DNA from: Kiritimatiellales bacterium | Lineage (GTDB): Bacteria; Verrucomicrobiota; Kiritimatiellia; Kiritimatiellales; Pontiellaceae | Assembly: GCA_030630445.1 (NCBI GenBank) | Contig: DAOVNC010000158.1 | Span: forward strand, 1-7,879 | DNA length: 7,879 nt | Reading direction: 5' to 3' | Part shown: positions 1 through 5,777 of the stretch, piece by piece | Layout: the number at the start of each line of letters is the position of its first letter | Numbering within the stretch: position 1 is the stretch's first letter | Made by a program: the position numbers and the translations under genes | The notes under the pieces: generated by a model | Told to the model about the DNA's origin: nothing | The model's database searches: none | What the model saw: the letters and a program-made list of their open reading frames with translations, nothing else

Positions 1-127
1 GTGCATAAATATCATTACCAAGAAGGCCGGATGGCCCCCCGTTGGCCACGGAAAAGTTGACCTGACCGCTTGCCGCAGCGGCGATCAGCAAAACGCCTGC
101 AATGCTGATTAGTTTATTAATTTTCAT
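1..127 (-). CDS. Secreted protein, N-terminal part only
   Basis: This is the first 42 codons of a leftward gene that continues beyond the window. The ATG at 127-125 is preceded by AAAGGAG with a 5-base gap, which fixes the start. The protein begins with a lysine-containing n-region (MKINK), a hydrophobic core at about residues 6-19 (LISIAGVLLIAAAA) and a likely signal peptidase I site after ASG at residue 21, followed by QVNFSVANGG. It is therefore exported. Such starts, with mature ends beginning QVNF..., are common in PEP-CTERM-sorted exoproteins of Verrucomicrobiota/Kiritimatiellota and in autotransporter-like surface proteins. The sorting motif would be at the C-terminus, outside the window, so the family cannot be settled. 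The upstream 250 bases contain its leader and probable promoter. Confidence 0.8.
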   Translation of the reverse strand, partial: MKINKLISIAGVLLIAAAASGQVNFSVANGGPSGLLGNDIYA

Positions 128-161
128 GCCATTCTCCTTTGTTTGCTTTTAGGTGTCATTA

Positions 162-189
162 CCCAAAAGACCTGGGGCCTTTTACCCCA
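162..189 (-). promoter_or_regulatory. Two mutually exclusive hairpins in the leader of the secreted protein gene
   Basis: On the leftward transcript TGGGG (189-185) can pair with CCCCA (177-173) across a 7-base loop. The same CCCCA segment could instead pair with TGGG (165-162) across another 7-base loop. Both stems cannot form together. They lie 35-62 bases upstream of the start codon. Stems of 4-5 bp are weak, so this may be chance. If transcription starts at the TTGACA promoter proposed here, the first stem would be lost or incomplete. Confidence 0.2.
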
Positions 190-208
190 AAATCCCTACA
201 CTTGTCAA
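179..208 (-). promoter_or_regulatory. Candidate promoter for the secreted protein gene
   Basis: A perfect -35 box TTGACA is read on the minus strand at 208-203. It is followed 18 bases later by TAAAAG (184-179), a 4-of-6 match to TATAAT. The -10 is weak. A second minus-strand TATACT at 244-239 lacks a good -35. The call rests on the exact TTGACA and its position about 80 bases upstream of the start codon. Confidence 0.3.
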
Positions 209-216
209 CGGGTGTT

Positions 217-246
217 TTGTAATATTACACACCATAAAAGTATAAT
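217..246 (+). promoter_or_regulatory. Candidate promoter for rluA
   Basis: The plus strand carries a perfect TATAAT at 241-246 and TTGTAA (4 of 6 to TTGACA) at 217-222, with an 18-base spacer. The stretch 215-300 is AT-rich. Transcription would start near 253, leaving a leader of about 130 bases before rluA. The -35 overlaps the palindrome at 218-229, which would suit repressor control. Confidence 0.35.
218..229. promoter_or_regulatory. Perfect 12-bp palindrome, possible operator
   Basis: TGTAATATTACA is a perfect palindrome in the divergent region between the secreted protein gene and rluA. It overlaps the proposed rightward -35 box and lies just upstream of the leftward TTGACA. A dimeric helix-turn-helix regulator would suit such a site. 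I cannot assign it to a named regulator; the half-site TGTAA differs from Crp (TGTGA) and Fnr (TTGAT). Confidence 0.3.
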
Positions 247-384
247 GTTTAAAATATGTAAACAATCTTAATTAACATGGTTTGTCTTAAATCATGAAAA
301 GAGGGGGGGGGTAGGCCTTGTGCCGGGCAAAGATTTTCCAAAATTGGAGTCGGTTGCGATCATGGATTCAGGCATTTTCCCCGG

Positions 385-996
385 ATGTTTGAAATCCTCC
401 ATAGCGACGATGCCTTTGTGGCGGTGAACAAGCCGACGGGACTGCTGACGGTGCCGGGGCGGGGGGCGGACAAGCAGGACTGTCTCTACCATCGCGTGCT
501 CGAACAATTCCCCGATGCACTAATGGTGCATCGGCTGGACATGGATACGTCGGGCCTAGTTCTTTTCGCCCGTTCACCGGAGGTGCAGCGCAATCTTTCG
601 ATGCAGTTTGAAAAGCGCGAAATTTCCAAGACCTATATCGCCGTCGTCGCGGGCATCATCGAAAAGGATTCCGGTGTGGTGGACTTTCCCCTGCGCAAAG
701 ATATGGAGCAGCGGCTTCCTCCGAAGCATCTGGTCGACTGCGTACGCGGCAAAAAGGCCATCACCGAGTGGCGCGTACTGGAACGCGGGGCACACACGAC
801 GCGCGTTGCGCTTTTTCCAAAGACGGGGCGCTCGCATCAGCTACGCGTTCACATGCAGTCCATCGCTTTTCCAATCGTTGGAGATCCCATCTACGGCATC
901 CCTGCCGAGCGCCTGATGCTCCACGCCGAAACGCTGGAGCTATTCCATCCAGCCACCGGCGAACCGATTAGGCTTGAATGTCCCGCCTCGTTTTGA
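385..996 (+). CDS. rluA: RluA-family pseudouridine synthase
   Basis: The 203-residue protein isomerises uridine to pseudouridine in RNA. Its closest remembered relative is E. coli RluA, which modifies 23S rRNA position 746 and tRNA position 32. Visible landmarks are NKPTGLLTVPGR (residues 15-26), the catalytic motif HRLDMDTSGL (49-58) with catalytic Asp52, KTYIAVVAG (82-90), and GRSHQLRVHM (148-157), followed by GDPIYG and LMLHAETL. There is no N-terminal S4 domain, as in RluA and unlike RluB/C/D. Length is slightly below the E. coli protein, mainly at the N-terminus. The ATG at 385 has no clear Shine-Dalgarno sequence (only CCCCGG before it). The frame is open upstream but I see no ATG, GTG or TTG there in frame, so 385 is the best start. 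Exact RNA target is inferred from similarity. Confidence 0.93.
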   Translation: MFEILHSDDAFVAVNKPTGLLTVPGRGADKQDCLYHRVLEQFPDALMVHRLDMDTSGLVLFARSPEVQRNLSMQFEKREISKTYIAVVAGIIEKDSGVVDFPLRKDMEQRLPPKHLVDCVRGKKAITEWRVLERGAHTTRVALFPKTGRSHQLRVHMQSIAFPIVGDPIYGIPAERLMLHAETLELFHPATGEPIRLECPASF

Positions 997-1036
997 CCCA
1001 ATGCGCGGGTTGGAATTTCGACAAAATATTTATGGA

Positions 1037-1062
1037 CAGAATGATTTAGTGGCAGAATCATT
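1037..1062. repeat. Small inverted and direct repeat before the heptamer array
   Basis: AATGATT (1040-1046) and AATCATT (1056-1062) form a perfect 7-bp inverted repeat around a 9-base loop. The same segment reads as a direct repeat: CAGAATGATTT (1037-1047) and CAGAATCATTT (1053-1063) match at 10 of 11 bases with a period of 16. It could be an AT-rich hairpin in the hslO leader or a two-site operator. Function is unknown. Confidence 0.4.
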
Positions 1063-1064
1063 TC

Positions 1065-1141
1065 CCAAGCACCAAGCACCAAGCACCAAGCACCAAGCAC
1101 CAAGCACCAAGCACCAAGCACCAAGCACCAAGCACCAAGCA
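1065..1141. repeat. Tandem heptamer array, 11 copies of CCAAGCA
   Basis: Eleven perfect, uninterrupted copies of CCAAGCA fill this stretch between rluA and hslO. The array ends three bases before the AGGA ribosome binding site of hslO and 10 bases before its ATG. Perfect copies imply recent slippage expansion, so copy number probably varies among strains. The unit is not a multiple of three, so any frame through it gives a seven-residue repeat (for example LGAWCLV on the minus strand). There is no independent sign that this is translated. There are no spacers, so it is not a CRISPR array. Confidence 0.95.
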
Positions 1142-1151
1142 CTAGGAACTC

Positions 1152-2051
1152 ATGAACGATCTACTTTACAAAGGCCATTTCAAGGGGCTCGACATTGCCT
1201 TCACCTATGCGGTTGCGACCCGGACGGTGAACGAGGCGGTCGTACGCCATAATTGCGATCCCGCCGCCGCGCATATTCTCGGCCGCTCGATGACCGGGGC
1301 GTTGCTGGCTTCCGCCGTGCTGCCGGAAGGCCAGAGACTGAATGCCTGTTGGCGATATCGGGGCGCGCTGAAAACCATTGTGGTTGACGCAGGGCAGGAC
1401 AACACGGTGCGGGGTTTTATTTCTCCGCCGCATCTGGGCATGTATGGCGATGCGCACGATGAACTCTACGGGGAAGTGGGCGAATTGCAGGTGGTTGTTT
1501 CCAGAAAAGATGGAACCACTGCCAACTCCGGCACCACGCCCATTTCGCTGCACGATGCGGTGAACGATTTGGCCTACCACTATTGTATTTCCGACCAAGT
1601 CGAAACCGGTATGAGCGCGATGATTGGTTTCCGTCCCGATCCGGAAAATCCGGTACAGCTCTGCCAAGGCTGGATGATCCAGGCGCTGCCCAATACCGAC
1701 CTCGAACGCTTCGACCGCATCCGCCGCCGGATGGACGAGGATGGCTTCTGCGAATTGCTTGGCCACGACAGCAATGCGGACGGCTATTTCGAGGAGATTG
1801 CCAAGTCGCTCGTTGGCGACGAATCCGGCTATGAAGGCCTGCACATGGAAACCTGCCCGACTCCGCAATTCCAATGCACCTGCTCCCGCGAAAAAATGGG
1901 CGCCGTCGTTCGCAGCCTTCCGATCCCCGAGCGAATGGAGCTGGTGAAGAAAAACGAACCCGTCGGCATCCAGTGCCAGTTCTGCAACGAACGCTACGAG
2001 CTGACCATCGACGAGTGCATCGTTGCGTGGAATCAAAAGCCGTCCGAATGA
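1152..2051 (+). CDS. hslO: Hsp33 redox-regulated holdase chaperone
   Basis: The 299-residue cytoplasmic protein is Hsp33, which is switched on by oxidation and unfolding and then holds unfolding proteins until they can be refolded. The N-terminal core (about 1-180) contains ARNA-like landmarks such as LGRSMTGALLASAVLPEG (43-60) and the GELQVVVSRKDG strand (110-121). The C-terminal redox switch has the four zinc cysteines in the family's CxC and CxxC spacing: C242-T-C244 and C275-QF-C278, ending in the NERYELTIDE helix. All four are present, so it should be redox-competent. Length is typical of the family. The start at 1152 has AGGA (1144-1147) four bases upstream, directly after the heptamer array. 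The stop overlaps the sfsA start by four bases, which suggests co-expression. No terminator is visible between rluA and hslO, so rluA could be part of the same transcript. Confidence 0.97.
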   Translation: MNDLLYKGHFKGLDIAFTYAVATRTVNEAVVRHNCDPAAAHILGRSMTGALLASAVLPEGQRLNACWRYRGALKTIVVDAGQDNTVRGFISPPHLGMYGDAHDELYGEVGELQVVVSRKDGTTANSGTTPISLHDAVNDLAYHYCISDQVETGMSAMIGFRPDPENPVQLCQGWMIQALPNTDLERFDRIRRRMDEDGFCELLGHDSNADGYFEEIAKSLVGDESGYEGLHMETCPTPQFQCTCSREKMGAVVRSLPIPERMELVKKNEPVGIQCQFCNERYELTIDECIVAWNQKPSE

Positions 2052-2746
2052 AATTCGGCGAGCCACTCCTTTTTGGCACTCTTCTTCGGCGCTACAAGCG
2101 TTTCCTCGCCGATGTTGAACTGGAAGATGGAAGTGTCATCACCGCCCATTGCCCGAATACCGGACGGATGACGACCTGCGCGGAGCCGGGCTGGCGGGTG
2201 GCGCTTTCCGATAGCCGGAACCCGAAGCGCAAGTATCGTTTCACATGGGAGCTGGTTCACAACGGAACGTGTTGGATTTGCGTCAATACCGGGCGTGCCA
2301 ACGAAATCGCTTTTGAGGCGGTGGCGAGTGGAACGATCTCTGAACTCGCGGGCTACGCCGAGGTGCTACGCGAGCAAACCTTCGGAAACAGCCGTTTCGA
2401 TCTGCTATTGCGAACGGGCGACGAACTTTGCTACGTAGAGGTCAAGAGCGTCACGCTGCTGGCGGAGGATGGGTGCTACGCCTTTCCGGATGCCGTCACC
2501 GAGCGCGGCCGCAAGCATCTTAACGAGCTGGTGGACGTGGTGAAGGCGGGCCACCGTGCCGCGATGCTCTACGTTATCCCGCGCTCCGATGGGACCGTCT
2601 TCCGCGCTGCCAATGAAATCGATCCCCAATATGCCGCTGCGCTGGCGGCGGCGCTCGATGCCGAAGTGGAAATGCACGTTTGGCGTGCCCATGTTTCGCC
2701 ACAAGAGATCCAACTGGCCAGTCCCGTGGCTATTCAACCGGCGTAA
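2048..2746 (+). CDS. sfsA: SfsA family protein
   Basis: The 232-residue protein is SfsA, named in E. coli for stimulating maltose/sugar fermentation when overexpressed. Its true biochemical role is unsettled; the family has an OB-like N-terminal part and a PD-(D/E)XK nuclease-like C-terminal part. Family landmarks are HCPNTGRM (34-41), NTGRANEIAFEAV (80-92), SRFDLLL (115-121), YVEVKSVTL (129-137), FPDAVTERGRKHLNEL (146-161). D118, E131 and K133 fit a nuclease-like D...ExK pattern. The ATG at 2048 overlaps the hslO stop (ATGA). The same frame is open back to an ATG at 1874, but the family begins at MKFGEPL, and the added 58 residues would lie inside hslO. The overlap suggests translational coupling to hslO. 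The downstream neighbour is convergent. Confidence 0.95.
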   Translation: MKFGEPLLFGTLLRRYKRFLADVELEDGSVITAHCPNTGRMTTCAEPGWRVALSDSRNPKRKYRFTWELVHNGTCWICVNTGRANEIAFEAVASGTISELAGYAEVLREQTFGNSRFDLLLRTGDELCYVEVKSVTLLAEDGCYAFPDAVTERGRKHLNELVDVVKAGHRAAMLYVIPRSDGTVFRAANEIDPQYAAALAAALDAEVEMHVWRAHVSPQEIQLASPVAIQPA

Positions 2747-2748
2747 AT

Positions 2749-2767
2749 GCCCGTTGCGGTAGCGGGC
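2749..2767. terminator. Weak hairpin between convergent genes
   Basis: GCCCG (2749-2753) can pair with CGGGC (2763-2767) around a 9-base loop, starting two bases after the sfsA stop and before the end of the convergent ferritin-like gene. There is no T-run on either side, so it would be a poor intrinsic terminator. It could protect mRNA 3' ends or mean nothing. Confidence 0.25.
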
Positions 2768-2794
2768 TTGGGAGCGACGTGGCGGTCGGCATGT

Positions 2795-3250
2795 TTAAAG
2801 CGACCCGAGCCCCAGCATCTGCTTGCTCAGTTCGATTTGCTCGTGCTGCTCCATCACCAGCAGGTTTTCGAATACTTCGCGCACCTTGTCCGAGAGCGAG
2901 CGCTGGGCCATTTCCCGATAGAACTTGATCAGGCAGGCATCGAAGTGCATCGCCACAGCCATCACGTCGTCCACTTCCATTTCCGGTTTGATGGTGAATT
3001 CACAAATTTCAGCGATCTGGGTTGCCTCGGAGCCAAACTTGAAATAGGTGTCGAGCACGTTGTCCGAAACCTGTTCCTCGTATTGCACGAGGCAGTCGTC
3101 GAGATATTTTTCATGCCGGCTCATATAGTCGAGCAGGGCGCGTGTGCGCTCCTTGCTGGCCGATTCCTTGAGTTCTTCGTAGAAGACACGTAGTTTTTGG
3201 TGGAACTCCCGTGCATGTTCGAGCACGTCCTTTGTTTGATCGAATGCCAT
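2795..3250 (-). CDS. Ferritin-like four-helix protein
   Basis: This 151-residue protein looks entirely helical, without signal peptide or membrane segments. It resembles the ferritin/rubrerythrin-like superfamily: two helix pairs (about 4-31 with 36-61, and 91-116 with 120-147), and a repeated motif in the second helix of each pair, MSRHEKYL (43-50) and MEQHEQIE (133-140). In true diiron members that place carries ExxH. Here neither copy reads ExxH: there is M-x-x-H in both (M43/H46 and M133/H136), followed by E47 or E137. Acidic and His residues nearby (H17, E25, E26, H102, D104) could still bind metal. Function is therefore unknown; oxidative stress or metal handling would be a guess. The start ATG at 3250 has AAGGGAG six bases upstream. 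It is a single gene between convergent sfsA and a divergent outer-membrane protein gene. Confidence 0.8.
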   Translation of the reverse strand: MAFDQTKDVLEHAREFHQKLRVFYEELKESASKERTRALLDYMSRHEKYLDDCLVQYEEQVSDNVLDTYFKFGSEATQIAEICEFTIKPEMEVDDVMAVAMHFDACLIKFYREMAQRSLSDKVREVFENLLVMEQHEQIELSKQMLGLGSL

Positions 3251-3275
3251 ATCATACTCCCTTCGTTCTTGCTTG

Positions 3276-3303
3276 AGTTTAAACCGCCACAGGGGGGTGT
3301 CAA
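3276..3303 (-). promoter_or_regulatory. Candidate promoter of the ferritin-like gene
   Basis: On the minus strand a perfect TTGACA (3303-3298) is followed after 16 bases by TAAACT (3281-3276, 4 of 6 to TATAAT). Transcription would begin near 3269, giving a 19-base leader that contains the AAGGGAG ribosome binding site. Geometry is good, the -10 is imperfect. Confidence 0.4.
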
Positions 3304-3430
3304 TCCGGCACTGGTCTAAATAAGAGCGGGTTATTGGGCCGACGATGAAGGAGCTGGTTGAAGTTATTGGCGGGTTGTTATCCTTGGGTCTTTTGGTTAG
3401 GGTTCTATCTTAAACGAACAAGGAGTAATC

Positions 3431-4162
3431 ATGAAGAAGAGCAAAGGGATGTTGTTGGTCGCGCTGGTCGCGCTGCCGCTTGCCGGTTTCGCGGAGGATG
3501 CCGTGACGAATACCACGTGGAAGAGCAGCCTTGCACTGGGTGCAACCTACAAGGATGGAAATACCGAAAAGTCGCTGTTTACGATGAATCTCCAGGGCGA
3601 CCGCTTCTCGCCGGAGAATGACTGGATCAACAGCCTCTACGGGGAATATGGCAAGACCGAGGGCGACCAGACCGAAGGCAAGTTGCGGGGGCAGTCGGAA
3701 TACCGCCACAAATTCGGTGGAAGGAATTTCTTTGGCGGCGTTTTCTCCGAAGCCTACCATGATACGATCAAGCAGATCCGAGTCCGGGTCAAAGTGGGTC
3801 CCAACCTAGGTTACTATTTCATCAATGAGGAAACCATGAAACTCGATGCCACGGCGGGTATCAACTATGTCTACGAAAGGACGGCGCTGACGGAAGGGGA
3901 TCACGTGGAAGCCCGCCTGGCTGGAAACTATCTGTGGGATTTCTCCGAAATAGGCACCTACTACCTCAATGTGGAATACAGTGCAAATGTTGAAGATGCC
4001 GACGACGGCAATGGATTGTTCATTACTGGCGTGAAGAGCAAACTCAGCGACCAGTTAACGATATTCATCGAGCTGCGGGATGAATACGACAATCTGCCGG
4101 ATGGCGCCGACATCGACCACAACGATGTGACCATCATTGCCGGCCTTGCCTACGACTTCTAA
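3431..4162 (+). CDS. DUF481/YdiY-type outer-membrane protein
   Basis: The 243-residue precursor has a signal peptide (MKKSKGMLLVALVALPLAGFA, probable cleavage after residue 21). The mature part is made of alternating polar/hydrophobic strands: WKSSLALGATYKDGNTEKS, FTMNLQGDRF, EYRHKFG, FFGGVFSEAYHD, LGYYF, LDATAGINYVYER, ARLAGNYLWDF. It ends in LAYDF with the terminal Phe that the outer-membrane insertion machinery recognises. The GxTYKDGNTEKS stretch after the signal peptide is typical of DUF481 proteins, such as E. coli YdiY, which are predicted about 12-strand barrels of unknown role, sometimes linked to acid or salt stress. The start is fixed by AAGGAG (3420-3425) five bases upstream. It stands alone, divergent from the ferritin-like gene and convergent with hisA. 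A substrate or partner cannot be named from sequence. Confidence 0.85.
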   Translation: MKKSKGMLLVALVALPLAGFAEDAVTNTTWKSSLALGATYKDGNTEKSLFTMNLQGDRFSPENDWINSLYGEYGKTEGDQTEGKLRGQSEYRHKFGGRNFFGGVFSEAYHDTIKQIRVRVKVGPNLGYYFINEETMKLDATAGINYVYERTALTEGDHVEARLAGNYLWDFSEIGTYYLNVEYSANVEDADDGNGLFITGVKSKLSDQLTIFIELRDEYDNLPDGADIDHNDVTIIAGLAYDF

Positions 4163-4219
4163 TTTCCAATCTTTGGATAATTTTAAACCAGGTATTGCTT
4201 GGCCCTGTGCGAGTGTGGT

Positions 4220-4244
4220 GTGCGCTTCCATTCCAATGGAGCAC
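4220..4244. terminator. Hairpin between convergent DUF481 gene and hisA
   Basis: TCCATT (4227-4232) and AATGGA (4235-4240) pair perfectly across a 2-base turn. GTGC (4220-4223) and GCAC (4241-4244) can extend the stem with a 3-base bulge. It lies three bases beyond the hisA stop and 57 bases after the DUF481 stop, in the right place for a shared terminator. No T-run follows on either strand, so the terminator role is uncertain. Confidence 0.35.
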
Positions 4245-4247
4245 GCC

Positions 4248-5003
4248 TCAGTTGCTCCGGCAAAAGCCCACCACGTCGCGGTAGGGCATTGATCCACCGA
4301 ACAGGTCGAGGGCGGAACCGATCGTGACGTCGATCCTTCCCTGTCCAACTCCATCCAATCGGGCGAGGTCGTCGAACGAGCGGACGCCGCCGGCATAGAC
4401 GCATGGGATCGGTGAATGCGCGGCGAGTAGCTGGATCAATTCCTCGTCCATGCCTTGCTGTTTGCCTTCCACATCCACGCCGTGCACCAGGAATTCGCAG
4501 CAGCTTTCCGATAGTTGGGAAAGCGATCCGGCATCCACCGCGATTTCCGTGAAGGTTTGCCAGCGGTCGGTGACGACAAAGTATTGGCCATCCTTCTTGC
4601 GGCAACTCAGGTCGAGTACCAGCCTCTCTTTCCCAATCTTGGTAACGAGTTGGTTGAGCCGATCCGAATCAAGCCGACCGTTCCGGAAAATCGTTGAGGT
4701 AACAATCACCTGCGCCGCGCCGGCTTCAAGCCATTCGGCAGCGTTGTCGGCCGTAATGCCGCCACCCACCTGCAGTCCGCCCGGCCATGCGGCGAGCGCT
4801 TCGCGCGCGGCCTCGTCGTTGCCGGAGCCCAGCTTGATCACATGTCCACCGGTAAGGCCGTCGCTTTTATAGAGTTCGGCATACCATGCCGGCGACTGCT
4901 CTGAGACAAAGTTGGTTTCCGGCTCCTGGCCATCCGCCAGGGAACCGCCGACGATCTGTTTCACTTTGCCATTATGCAAGTCGATGCAGGGTCTGAATTT
5001 CAT
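4248..5003 (-). CDS. hisA: Eukaryote-type HisA isomerase (ProFAR isomerase)
   Basis: The protein (251 residues) catalyses the Amadori-type isomerisation of ProFAR to PRFAR, the fourth step of histidine synthesis, in the cytoplasm as a (beta-alpha)8 barrel. It matches the eukaryotic subfamily (yeast HIS6, plant HISN3; TIGR02129 type) and not the usual bacterial HisA. Landmarks are FRPCIDLHNGKVKQIVGG (3-20), DGLTGGHVIKLG (48-59), PGGLQVGGGI (74-83), LDLSCRKKDG (130-139), VVTDRWQ (143-149), FLVHGVDVEGK (171-181), YAGGV (203-207) and GSALDLFGG (229-237). D8 and D131 correspond to the acid/base aspartates of the family. The start is uncertain: the ATG at 5003 gives MKFRPCID, the usual beginning, while an in-frame TTG at 5027 would add eight residues. 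Neither has a clear Shine-Dalgarno sequence. It is alone, with no other his gene in the window. Confidence 0.92.
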   Translation of the reverse strand: MKFRPCIDLHNGKVKQIVGGSLADGQEPETNFVSEQSPAWYAELYKSDGLTGGHVIKLGSGNDEAAREALAAWPGGLQVGGGITADNAAEWLEAGAAQVIVTSTIFRNGRLDSDRLNQLVTKIGKERLVLDLSCRKKDGQYFVVTDRWQTFTEIAVDAGSLSQLSESCCEFLVHGVDVEGKQQGMDEELIQLLAAHSPIPCVYAGGVRSFDDLARLDGVGQGRIDVTIGSALDLFGGSMPYRDVVGFCRSN

Positions 5004-5057
5004 GGTTCGGTAGGGATGTTGGGACAATGAATCGAGTGATTTAGAAATTGTGCAGGA

Positions 5058-5777
5058 TCAATCCTTTTTCCCACTGTTAAATTTTAGAAGTCTATTCCAA
5101 TTGATCATCCCGTCATCATCGCAAAAATCTGTGATGAATTCTTTGGAGAATCGATTTTTTGCCTTGGCCCATTCTTCATTGAAGAGCTCCTTATGCTGGG
5201 AAGGTAGGGAGCGCATGCTTTCAATTATTTTTATGTAGCAATCTGGATCACCGGTCAGTTCACTCCAAAATACTTGGCCGGAAAGCTCTTTAAAAATTTT
5301 ATTTTCATTGGGATCTGAATTTTTTCGGCCATACGAATAGCCAACGATGGCCTCGAAGTGTTTTTGGAGTTTCATCATGCGACTGCGGAGGGCTTGAAAC
5401 TCCTGATTCTGTCGACGCCGACTTTGCGCGTTGAATACCGAGGGGCCCGACTTTACCGCAATGGCTTTGTATGCAGTGTCGGTTTCGATTACGATATCAA
5501 CACCTTCGGTCGGGGAAGGCGAGCCGTTCCCCAAGTCTTTGGCAAGCGGTTCGAAAAAAGCGTCTCCGAAGATGGTTTCGTCTGAAGATGACATGAAGTC
5601 GTTTAGGAGACGTTCGATTATTTCATTGGCATCTAGCAATCCGACTGCCTTGAAAAGAAAGGGGTTCTTGCGTCGGAGGGTCCTTTTGAGTTGGAGCGTT
5701 GATAGTTTTGCAATTCGACGGGCATAGAATTCATTTAGTCGGGTTTGAACTGCGTCGTTCAGTTGCTTCTCATCCAT
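5058..5777 (-). CDS. Type II restriction endonuclease, PmeII-like
   Basis: This is the endonuclease partner of the adjacent methyltransferase, about 239 residues. It resembles the PmeII-type restriction enzyme family: an N-terminal helical segment with RRKNPFLFK (35-43), then FMSSSDETIFGD (61-72), then GVDIVIE (92-98), a short strand and IAVKSGP (106-112), followed by a basic Q/R-rich helix. D94 and K109, perhaps with E67 or E98, fit a PD-(D/E)XK nuclease core in which the usual ExK is AVK. The recognition sequence cannot be read from the protein. The ATG at 5777 has GAGGAG seven bases upstream and overlaps the methyltransferase stop by eight bases. Another in-frame ATG at 5792, adding MRSYK, has only GGTGA. 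Coding after the methyltransferase is the safe order for a restriction system. Codon use is AT-richer than in flanking genes. No frameshift is seen, so it looks intact. Confidence 0.8.
   Translation of the reverse strand: MDEKQLNDAVQTRLNEFYARRIAKLSTLQLKRTLRRKNPFLFKAVGLLDANEIIERLLNDFMSSSDETIFGDAFFEPLAKDLGNGSPSPTEGVDIVIETDTAYKAIAVKSGPSVFNAQSRRRQNQEFQALRSRMMKLQKHFEAIVGYSYGRKNSDPNENKIFKELSGQVFWSELTGDPDCYIKIIESMRSLPSQHKELFNEEWAKAKNRFSKEFITDFCDDDGMINWNRLLKFNSGKKD

Noticed and set aside
1065..1141. CRISPR-like array
   Set aside because: The units are 7 bases with no unique spacers.
891..1252. Open frames through the heptamer array on both strands (repeat peptides such as LGAWCLV)
   Set aside because: They are by-products of a 7-base repeat lacking stops; no ribosome binding site and they run into rluA or hslO.
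1874..2047. 58-codon upstream extension of sfsA
   Set aside because: It lies inside hslO out of frame, with no family-like sequence, while the ATG at 2048 gives the normal SfsA beginning.
1161..2066. Long open frame (301 codons) antisense to hslO
   Set aside because: It lies wholly opposite a confidently identified Hsp33 gene; GC-rich codons keep the opposite frame open. The translation resembles no family I know.
2747..3193. 148-codon open frame antisense to the ferritin-like gene
   Set aside because: Shadow of the minus-strand gene, which has a good ribosome binding site, promoter boxes and protein-like sequence.
5055..5069. GGATCAATCC followed by TTTTT as an intrinsic terminator
   Set aside because: The stem is only four pairs with a 2-base loop, and the T-run is on the plus strand, where no gene ends.
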